Assembly: GCA_914767715.1 (NCBI GenBank)
Contig: OU612065.1
Location: 10,848,001 to 10,912,000 of the forward strand
Length of the DNA stretch: 64,000 nucleotides
Origin: Membranipora membranacea
Taxonomy: Eukaryota; Bryozoa; Gymnolaemata; Cheilostomatida; Membraniporidae
Direction of reading: 5' to 3'
Shown here: in pieces, positions 55,793-64,000 of the stretch
Position numbering within the stretch: the stretch's first letter is position 1
Layout of the letters: each line of letters begins with the position of its first letter
Position numbers and translations under genes: made by a program
Notes under the pieces: generated by a model
What the model was told of the DNA's origin: nothing
Databases searched by the model: none
What the model saw: the letters and a program-made list of their open reading frames with translations, nothing else

Positions 55793-57874
55793 ATGAACTC
55801 ACTTTTAGCGAGTAGAGTAAATGCCATTATATACAAATCAATCATGGCGGATGAAGAACTAATAAAGATTATTATAATATGCACTTTGACACTTTTCTAT
55901 CTATATCAATCACTTGTTTCAAACCAACTAGCATTTATCACAGCTGTTGACACATGGTATCAAGATACAATTGACACTGTGGTGCTTCTAAGCACAAGGA
56001 AGAGACAACGAGGTGAAAATAAGGATAGGTCAACAAGGAAAAGACCAAGATTTTGGATGTCATTGCAATCGGTTAGTAACTGACAGATTGACAGATTGAT
56101 TGTACTTGTAGTTATAATTGTGATGACCTCTTAGCAACTAAGACGTCTTCAAAGGCACTGGTCACCTGGTAATACTCTGCTATCAAATTACCTGCCGATC
56201 AACGACAATCATCATCACTGTTAGTGTTACTGTTCATATCAATGCCTACTTAGATGTTAATTGTTAAGACTGTCTTTCTATACTACTATCATCTACTGGT
56301 ACACCAGATTTCTTGTCAATACTTTTCAGAACTAAATTAACACATAGGTGAGGGTCACCAAGAGCAAGACTGACCAATAATTATGTCTTAGACGTGGATG
56401 TGTACTAGTATATGTGAAATAATTTATTTATTTTCAGATTGTACCAGCTTGGTATGATACTGTGTTGCTTCAATCAGGATCCTCTGTCTGGATAGAGCAC
56501 TTTCGAATTCCAGAAGCTGCGGTAAATAACCTGTGTGATCTCCTACGCGATGATATGTCTCCATCCGATATTACTGTTCGTGACCTGATACCTCTCAAGA
56601 AAAGGTAGACTTGTGTACAGAAATATCTAGCTTTTGTAGGATATCATACATCATGAGAACATGGTACTAATTTAAACATACACAAACATACATTTCTAAA
56701 ATGGTGATAATTCTTACCATTCATGAAATGTAGACAAGCTACGTATATAGTTTTATATAAAGAGGTATTCCCTAGTCATTATTTACAACCACATCGCAGC
56801 AAGAGTTGTGTAACTTTGTTTCGACACTTCCAACTCGATTCGGATTGATGCTTAAATCTGCAGTAAATATGCACCTTCTAACTGAAAATATGCTGTAGCA
56901 ATAATGTGAGCCATCTGACTATTCGGTTAGTCACCATTACCCTCTATCTTAATCAACAATTTTATTTTTCCCTTTGTAGAATATGTATAGCTCTATATAA
57001 GTCAGCCAGCTGCTGTGAGTACCGCACAGTTGCATCGTTGTTTGGTGTGGGGAAAACAACAGTCCACCGTTACGTCTACATGTTTGTTAAACCTCTATGC
57101 AAGAGAAAGAAGGACCACATCATTTGGTATACAAATGAAGATGCTAAGAATTTGGCTGAACTCTCGGAGAGGAAGTACAAGTATCCGCAATCAATAGGGG
57201 CCATCGACGGTACTCATATACCTATCAACCCCCCACTCGGTGGTAAAGCCGACTTTTTATGCAGGAAAGGGTATCCGTCAATAATTTTACAAGCCGTTGT
57301 TGACTGTAAAATCAAATTCAGGAAAATTTATGCCAACACTGCAGGTTCTGCACACGATGCGACAGTGTTTTACCGGTCACCGCTATCGACATTAATACAC
57401 ACAGATTTTCCCAAACATGACCGGCTTATAAATGATACAATCATACCTTTACACATCCTGGGTGATCCTGCATACCCGCTCTCAGATCACGTGATGAAGG
57501 GTTTTGTATGAAGAAGCCTTCAACCCGAGGATGAAAGCTCTAATGTGTACCTATCAAGTGCCCGAATGTGTGTGGAGATTGCTTTTGGTCGACTGAAATC
57601 TAGATGGAGAATGCTCCAGAAGAGGATGGATGTTGAGACGAAGATTTCTCCACGCGTCGTTACGGCATGTTGTATCTTACACAATATGTGCGAGGACTTG
57701 AAGGTACCTCCCCCTAACCCCCACATGTATGATCAGTGTAACGAAATGTTATACCCCCAGCCCCGACAAGAACATTATGATAGGGTGGATGAGCGGAATG
57801 CTTCAGTTACTCGTATTGCCATTCGTGATTTCCTTAAGGATACTCAGCTGTTAAGAAAGTCTTCTCATAGATAG
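55793..57874 (+). pseudogene. PIF/Harbinger-type DDE transposase (HARBI1-like), one internal stop
   Basis: Three exons: 55793-56071, 56438-56604 and 56980-57874, GT-AG with phases 0 and 2 that fit. A second in-frame ATG at 55844 has the better context (ATCATGGCGG). The N-terminus is hydrophobic (IKIIIICTLTLFYL) then basic. Exon 3 begins in a helix-turn-helix-like region (CCEYRTVASLFGVGKTTVHR). It has the DDE_Tnp_4 signatures IGAIDGTHIPI (first Asp), SAHDATVF, ILGDPAYPLSDHV (second Asp) and VEIAFGRLKSRWRML (Glu). A single UGA at 57509-57511 interrupts the frame between the second Asp and the Glu. This enzyme family cuts and pastes Harbinger elements in the nucleus with a Myb/SANT partner. Total length of about 445 codons exceeds the usual 350-400. 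Confidence 0.85.
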
Positions 57875-58292
57875 CTTCAGCATAGTTTTATGGATAATTT
57901 AATTCAATATTTTGTACGTTACACTGACTTCAGATATAGACATTTTATGTGATACATTCCAGATGCTGTCAACTTATCATATTTACAGCTCAATCCTTAT
58001 TTTCATTATCAATTCAATTTAAGAAAAAAAACACTTGCGGCAAACTTTTCTTTCAATCATCAGATACATAGACTTGAGTAGATGAGCATCTCTATCCTTA
58101 CTTACATTTAATTGAATTATTCCAAGTCCGTTATATCAATACACATTTTATCAAAGACAGTATTTTTATATTATTATTCTACTCTGTTGATTAGACAAAA
58201 AATGGTCAGACAAAAATGTGATATATATATATATATATATGTATATATAATTATTGATAACTGGAACAAAATGATGGAGTGAGATCAATTTA
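57875..58292. other. Spacer between convergent Harbinger-type genes, left part
   Basis: No gene. It holds an (AT)n run at about 58222-58250. The words AGACAAAAATGTGATATAT and GGAACAAAATGATGGAGTGA just left of the U2-like element recur in related form at 58590-58645 to its right, so the element may have inserted into, or been duplicated with, a repeated flank. Confidence 0.5.
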
Positions 58293-58535
58293 ATCGCTTC
58301 TCGGCCTAATGGCTAAGATCAAAGTGTCATGGCTAATGGCTGATTAGTGCCTGTTTTAGTTTCTGGCAGCTTGCTGCACACTCATGATTAGGAGGCCCAC
58401 CATGGCCTCACCTCTAGGATGCATTCTAGCTTGCTAGAATGTATCACACTCTCAGTATGAGGACTCTGGGCAACTTGCGTCCCTCTTTAGGGGCAGCCCA
58501 CCCTCTGTTTTGCCATAAACAGGGGGAGATCAAGT
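58293..58535 (+). ncRNA. U2-snRNA-headed element (snRNA-derived SINE or U2 pseudogene)
   Basis: The first 35 bases, ATCGCTTCTCGGCCTAATGG then CTAAGATCAAAGTGT, match the invariant 5' end of U2 snRNA except for two changes in the stem-loop I loop and one extra A. Stem I (CGGCC with GGCTA) still pairs. After GTGT the branch-site recognition sequence and the rest of U2 are absent. The remaining 200 bases are unrelated but foldable (GCATTCTAGC with GCTAGAATGT, and hairpins around 58480-58520). SINEs with snRNA heads are known (SINEU type), which fits best. A U2 retropseudogene fused to other sequence is the alternative. It is not a functional U2. Confidence 0.6.
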
Positions 58536-58666
58536 TGAGTCATAAAAATGGTAGTAGACGATTGTTATGATTGCACAAAAAAGTAATAAGACAAAACATG
58601 ATATATTTATAATACTTGTTAATTGCAACAAAATGATGCGGTGATGAACAAAAGTGGTTTGATTAT

Positions 58667-58718
58667 AATAGAGTCGTCTACCATCATGATTGTAATCATG
58701 ATGGTAGACGACTCTATT
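58667..58718. repeat. Perfect 25-bp palindrome with 2-nt loop
   Basis: AATAGAGTCGTCTACCATCA with TGATT (58667-58691) is followed by GT and then by its exact reverse complement (58694-58718). Such a perfect, nearly loopless inverted repeat could extrude a cruciform. A half-related word, GGTAGTAGACGATTG, lies nearby at about 58549. Confidence 0.9.
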
Positions 58719-58924
58719 GACGGTACAAAAATGGTAAGATAAAAGTCAGCCGTATTATAATTTCTTGGTGAAGTTAAATGTGTTTAATAATGTTGAGATT
58801 AAGTGTGTAAGAAAAAGTATAGCAAATTATGTGAGATCACAGTCTGTATTGTTGAGGTAAAAGTTTGAGTTAGATGGTTAAATAGTATGCACATGGATGT
58901 TGAAAGCTAACAATTGATATAAAG
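58719..58924. other. Short gene-free stretch at the 3' end of the SANT-like gene
   Basis: The 3' untranslated region of the minus-strand gene would lie here. No clear AATAAA on the minus strand was found. Confidence 0.4.
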
Positions 58925-60938
58925 TTAATCAATCTCAGAGACAACAAAAGGATTACTTATACCCTCCAATCTAGATCTAGACGGGGGTGGAGGCTGAAGC
59001 TGAGACGGGGGCGGAGCTGGGGATTGAGGTACAGGGTTGAAAGAGTTAAAAAAATAATCACCTTCGGTTTGCATTTCATGCATAGTCGAATTCCCAAATG
59101 CCAGCTGTTGCGGAGCGAGGCCTCTGTTTGGTTGCTGTTGTCTCGGGGTGTGAGGTGGTGGCATGGTTGGTGTTTGACTTGGTGTCTGCTGAGTAGGCTG
59201 GTTAATTTGTCTTACAAGCCTTGTCAACATTGTTGTAATATGCTGGAACATCTGACGTTGTTGCTCCAGCATCTGCTCCTGGAGAGTGTTGATGTGCGAG
59301 GTTCTTTGTTGTTCAAGAACCTTCAATATCTCGCTGAGTGATGGTTCTTCTTCTTCAGCTGATCTCTGCCGCTTTCTAGCTGGGCCATTTGACGACCCTG
59401 AGGCACTGCTGCTGGGTCGTGAGCTTGGCTCTGTCTCGGACATTCTACTATCTGGTCTAGCCGTAGCCACACACTGGCTTGTTGATCCTCCGTCAGCAGA
59501 AGTACTAGCAAGAGCTAAAAAACAAGAAATAACTTAATTTTAATTTATACAAAACAATTGATGAACTACAATGATACATAGGAAAACATACAAAGTCCAT
59601 CGCTCTCAGTATTAAGCTGAGTGCGAGGGACTGTATGCATGTCTAATAGTCAGTACATGCTCTTGTGTATGTAATGTTTTTTCTAGCTTTAGCATGGCAC
59701 TGCACCTTTGTATAACAATGACAAAATTTAAAATCAAAGATCTTCATGGCTCTAGAAGACCTGTGTTTCATTAATCAATCTGAGCGATATAAGATTAGCC
59801 TATGTTGAGATTGACAAACAATGGAATGATACCGCCAGTTCTGATGCATAGAGATAAAGTGATCGTGTTTGTAGGACTACATCAGAACATTAGATCTAGA
59901 ATCCAAGTTGTAGGCCTACATATCACAGAATAACTTACCATCGTTCTCTTCCACAGCCAAATCTTCGTCAACACTGTTGGCACAGGGCCGATGTCCCATG
60001 GTCTGTTCCATCTCGTCATAAAATAACCAGTCTGATTTTGCGCTCCCTGCATAAGAAAGAACATTGGTTAGTTATAGATAGGCAACTAGCAATTATTTAT
60101 TCCTATCGGGTAGAAGAGGGTTGGGTCATTTATTTGTTATTACTGGCTCTCTGTTACTTTTAATACAGGTTAAACATCTGTTGTTTTCATCTCATGAGCA
60201 ACAACAAATTAGCATGGGGCTAGGTTTAAACATTCAAGATCGTTTTGAGTATTACTATCAGTGATCATTAACATGTGGTGGTAGGTAACCTGCTACTGAA
60301 CCATTCATATATTCATATATATATATGTATATATATTACATATAACTCATCATTGGTGCTGTGAGTGTGAACAAAATCAAATAAGGAGAACATCTAATAA
60401 TAAAATTGCTCATGTTCATGTACTTGTCTTTGATTGTGCTTGAATCAAGGAGTTACCTCTTGGTTGAATAACTAAGCCAGTCCATAAAACATCAAAATTT
60501 GTTTTTCATTTCAAAACAAAAATTTCTCCATCATCATCTTCTTAGTTAGCCTGTCTTGACAAGCTTTGTTCAAAGCTTGTCAAGACAGGCTACTTCTTGG
60601 CATGACATAAAATAGGTGGGGAGTATCAATAATCTTCATGATCTACTCTTCCAAGGAGTTACTCCTCGATTCTTACTTCTAGAAAAGTACATACCTGATT
60701 TACTTGTCTCAAGCTTTTCAGTGAGATACTTCTTCTTGAGGACTTTCCATTTACTGCTCCATTGGTTGCCCTCTTTGTTTTCCTTATCACCAAGTCTTTC
60801 ATTAGTTAGGGCAGCAAGCCTATCAAACACCTCAATGTTCCTCTGAACCCTGCCATCTATTGCTTTAAAGATTCCTGTCTCTCTCACAAAATGGAGAAAA
60901 GTAATGATTTCCTGGTCACTGAATACAGCACCTGGCAT
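58925..60938 (-). CDS. Myb/SANT-like DNA-binding protein, probable Harbinger partner
   Basis: Three minus-strand exons, 60938-60695, 60046-59939 and 59514-58925, with consensus GT-AG sites and phase-1 junctions, give 313 intact codons starting MPGAVFSDQE. Residues 5-75 form a trihelix Myb/SANT-like domain (EIITFLHFVRETGIF, then QWSSKWKVLKKKYL with the expected tryptophans). Exon 2 is acidic (VDEDLAVEEND). Exon 3 is Ser/Gln/Pro-rich with a basic KRQR patch and a Gln-rich coiled coil (LEQQRTSHINTLQEQMLEQQ), suited to dimerisation. PIF/Harbinger elements typically encode such a protein, which brings the transposase to the nucleus and terminal DNA. It faces the transposase gene tail to tail. The start was chosen at the first ATG before the domain. 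Confidence 0.75.
60307..60345. repeat. TA-rich microsatellite in the first intron of the SANT-like gene
   Basis: ATATTCATATATATATATGT and related words form a short TA tract. No other signal. Confidence 0.7.
60547..60592. repeat. Perfect 22-bp palindrome with 2-nt loop
   Basis: TAGCCTGTCTTGACAAGCTT plus TG (60547-60568) is mirrored exactly at 60571-60592 around TT. A single arm-like word, TAGCCTGTCTTGACA, also occurs near 25031, suggesting a dispersed family. It sits in the first intron of the SANT-like gene. Confidence 0.88.
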
Positions 60939-61235
60939 GACTAACTGTGTATAAGATAAAGTTTCTGAAGAGTTCACAAAATATGTCTTCTAGATTTCTG
61001 AATTTTTTCACAAGTTCCCTCCTACGATGTTCAATTCTACCTCCTATCATAAGAGAGTCCATCGATATGTGTACTCTACTCATTCCCATGGATCGGACTA
61101 TATCCAAAACCGACAGAACACGACTCCAGAAAGCGATCGACCAAATCCGCGGCGTGACCAGTGGATTGGGAGCAATAGGCATGCAGGCAATTGGATAAAA
61201 CTTGTTCTAGGTTAACCCTATTTCTTTATATTCAG
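60939..61235. other. Upstream region of the SANT-like gene
   Basis: Promoter and 5' untranslated region would lie here on the minus strand. An 88-codon minus-strand frame (61182-60916) overlaps the gene start in another phase and contains SRVLSVLDIVRSMGMSRVHI. It has a protein-like composition but no recognised domain and is not called as a gene. Confidence 0.4.
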
Positions 61236-61473
61236 CACGTTGTTATACCCTTGAAACACCTTTTATTTAACTCTTAATATTTCACTCATTAAAAGCAATT
61301 TTTAGAAGAAATGAGGATATGCTGCCGTGCTGCCGATGACATGATCGCTACAACTGCGTACAACCTTAGTTTTGGATTCACCACGTTGTTCCACCCTAGA
61401 AACACCTCTCATTGAATTCATAACCTTTCACTTATTATATGCAATTTTGAGAAATATTGCGGATATGCTGCCG
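61236..61473. repeat. Diverged tandem duplication, about 146-bp period
   Basis: 61236-61327 and 61382-61473 align over 92 bases, both starting CACGTTGTT and ending GGATATGCTGCCG, with about 30 percent differences. The function is unknown. It could be subterminal repeats of the Harbinger-type element, whose right end is expected nearby. Confidence 0.7.
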
Positions 61474-61899
61474 CAAGACAGTATCATACTAACCTCATAA
61501 AGATCTGACATTATACTTATTGAAAATTTTAAATTTGTCCTGATCTAACACGAGCAGACTTCTGCAAGTTTACTTGGTAAATAAATTGGCAAGTCAACAA
61601 AATCCCCACAATGCAGTTTCAACCTGGAATTCCCTGAAGATTAGATTAGTAAGATTACACAGAATAGGAGTTATGTCCCCACACATATAATGCAAAAACA
61701 AAACACCTTTTAATTTCTAAATAAATGACCACTACAACTGGGAACACCCGGTGAATTTTACAGAAGAAATATCAATGAAGTATAATATGCGATCAGTTTC
61801 CTGCCATCAAAAATTGTCCGTGCCATTATTTTATAGAGCAGTTACAGCTAGGCTGCTTCTGGCCTAGTGTTCAAGGTAGTTTCAAGGTTGTATCCCTTT

Positions 61900-62650
61900 G
61901 GCTTTGTATTTCATGATCAAAGATGTTCTTCTCGATGACACCCAAAATCCCTAACTCCATATGTTCCAGGCGTTTCAGGTTAGGCACTCTGCCTATCTTC
62001 TTTTCATCATCAACGGTAATGCTCTGATCTTCTTGCCTAGCTCACATACTTCAGTCTATCAGTAACGCTCTTCACCAAGTTCTGCATTTGTGTTATGCTC
62101 GGATAGTTCACTTCATTTTCTATGCTAGAACTTTCTAGATTCCTCTTGAGCCAGGGCCTAGTTTCAGATGTTGGTTCCATTCCCTTGTAGCTCCTGATAG
62201 AATTGTATCTGTTTGTTGACAAAAGTTGCTTTCTAATAGCTGCTCTACCCTTCCTGTATATCTATTTATCTTCTGAATTACTGCACTCAGGTCTTGTTTC
62301 AGATCCCCAATAACCACATCATACACTTAATTACTGAATCTTAATTTCTGTTCTAGCCTCAGTCTCATAAGGTCATCATAATCTCTTCTTTTACATTCCA
62401 CTTCTTTATTCCACTTCTTTACTCAAATCTTATCTGATACCCTCCAACATATGCTGAAGCCTTACCTTCCATGTTAGGTCACCTCTGGCCTATCTCTGTG
62501 ATCTCCTCCTCTACAAAACTTATCTGTTACAATTTTCACACAAGCCATAATGGTGTCATTCAAATCTGTAAAATCATCATCATCAATCTCAGGACAGTCT
62601 AGCACCTTCTCAATCTGTTTGGCTTTTTATTACAATTCTACTGTATAGGT
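61900..62650 (-). pseudogene. LINE fragment, pre-RT region
   Basis: Minus-strand frames 62326-62135 and 62222-62037 overlap in different phases and share the pattern of the pre-RT region of the LINE family seen at 43040-44160: RRDYDDLMRLRLEQKLRFSN, KINRYTGRVEQLLESN and VNKQIQFYQELQG. Frameshifts and stops throughout show an old copy. Neither endonuclease nor RT core is present. Confidence 0.6.
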
Positions 62651-64000
62651 CCAATGGCTCAAGATATTTATTTGAAACTCTAGAGATGATTATGATCAAG
62701 CCTTCAGATGTCTAACCGAATATTTCAATGCGACTCCAACCTCAACCCATGTCACGCATTTATAGGTTGGGAAAATTGATCCAAAATTCAGGGAGATGCT
62801 TCTTCAGCCCGATTAAGAACAGCCAGCAATGGTTGTGATTTTCATCAAGTGGGGAAATAGTCAATCAGGTGACATTTTGGTGTGTACATGACGCTGATCC
62901 TTCCTGCTGATCAGATGGAACCAGCACAACCATTCACCTATTATCGGACAGATGTTTGGCAGTGCACTTACAACTGATACAAATGATATGTCAAAGGACA
63001 TTTTCATTAACTGTTATTGCTGATTCACTGCTATAAAAGGATGAGGACAGAAACTTTTATTAGATCGAGATACCAGCTTTATCAGAACCTGGAATGTAAT
63101 TTAGAAAGCTACGTAGTAGATGATGGATCAATTTATTGCTATCGGTGCGACTTCAATATCCCTACAGCAAGCCAAATAATGAGGCGTTATGTGAAGACTA
63201 AATTGGCATTGGAGTCAGAGTTACAGTCTTGGATAAGAGTTCTGATCAAAATAAATGTCATCCACACCTTTTGAGACATTCTGTAGATCCTTTTCCTTTG
63301 AGGCCAGACATGCTGTTGACAATGATAGACAAGTCAACCATAGATTTCCTTGAACTTGAATCAGATTCTCGGTAATGTTGAAAACGCATTCAGTACCTTG
63401 CAGAAAAGTTTGGGTGCAGATGAAAGACTCTACATATTCAATATTTTCAAATTTTCTCACATCATGAAACACTATAATAATTATGTTGTTAGCACCAAGA
63501 CTATTCTTTGGATACTATAGCTTTTACTCATGCTCTCTCTTTCTTGGATAGAAATGATAAAGAATGCTTATAATTCCATGATAAAGTACATCAAACAAGA
63601 ACTGCCTGAATCCTTGAGTGAGATCGTTTCCCCAAATTAAATGAATAAACCAGAACCTATGTGAACTGAAATTGGCTAAATTGCTATTCCCATGTATCAA
63701 TTGGCCCTCACATCGATGTCACTTCGACAAATGGGAGCATAGTGATTGACACTCGCATGATTATGCACATATATATACCCAAACAAACTGTCTTAACCCT
63801 TTCGCCCCTAATTAATTTTTTCGAAACGGCCCCCACCAGCCTAATTAATTTTTGGGTGTATGTGATATGTCGAGTGATTGATACGAAAATCCAAATATAT
63901 CTTTTTCTAATCAAGTTATTCCAATTCTGTTTTTGTAGCTAATATGAAACATACTCAGCTACAATTTGATATATAATAAGAAAAGGTTAAGAGTTATATA
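62651..64000. other. Gene-free end of the window
   Basis: No gene recognised. A plus-strand frame at 63017-63274 (with CYRCDFNIPTASQIMRRYVK) has no known domain and no splice support. A CCTAATTAATTTTT word is duplicated around 63808 and 63839. Confidence 0.45.

Noticed and set aside
33810-57511. UGA codons as selenocysteine or programmed readthrough in transposon frames
   Set aside because: UAA stops, phase changes and active-site losses occur in the same elements, and UGA ends a host gene properly; decay is simpler.
58293-58327. Functional U2 snRNA gene
   Set aside because: Sequence diverges before the branch-site recognition region, and Sm-site and later stems are missing.

Overview
The window reads as nuclear DNA of an invertebrate animal, probably aquatic. 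It is AT-rich and has GT-AG introns of about 0.4-5 kb, a multi-exon secreted-type gene with LamG-like and PAN-like parts, and dense, nested transposable elements. I cannot name the species. There is no bacterial, organellar or operon architecture. Positions and counts were read by hand.

Layout. 1-2210: no gene seen. 2213-5381: decayed minus-strand Gypsy remnant with a 31-bp tandem repeat at its broken end, then a 617-bp inverted-repeat MITE. 6470-7460: dead LINE. 7461-11415: mostly gene-free. 11416-26323: plus-strand host gene in five well-supported exons plus one candidate upstream exon, closed by UGA and AATAAA; its introns hold tRNA-like SINE remnants, hairpins and inverted repeats. 26365-30538: gene-free, holding a TIR element with a 294-bp palindrome at its heart.

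30539-41409 is the centrepiece: a complete Gypsy/Ty3-type LTR retroelement of 10.87 kb with 724/722-bp LTRs, TCTCC target duplications, a tRNA-Leu-type primer site and a polypurine tract. Its coding order is unusual. A Gag with zinc knuckle is followed, in the same reading phase, by an envelope-like glycoprotein (signal peptide, furin-type site, N-glycosylation sites, transmembrane segment), and only then by protease, RT, RNase H and integrase. A canonical splice donor lies between primer site and gag. The 3' region carries an antisense, apparently spliced membrane-protein gene. The copy is broken by stops, two phase changes and an RT active-site change.

42589-43030: hAT-type MITE with perfect 8-bp duplications. 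43040-50873: minus-strand LINE pieces, apparently split by a second Gypsy element (45393-50267) whose 3' LTR carries a 69-bp patch matching a LINE 1 kb away. 50868-54618: two related plus-strand LINE fragments. 55793-60938: a convergent pair, a PIF/Harbinger-type DDE transposase (plus, one internal UGA) and a Myb/SANT-like partner gene (minus, intact), with a U2-snRNA-headed element between them. 60939-64000: tandem duplication, another LINE fragment, otherwise nothing recognised.
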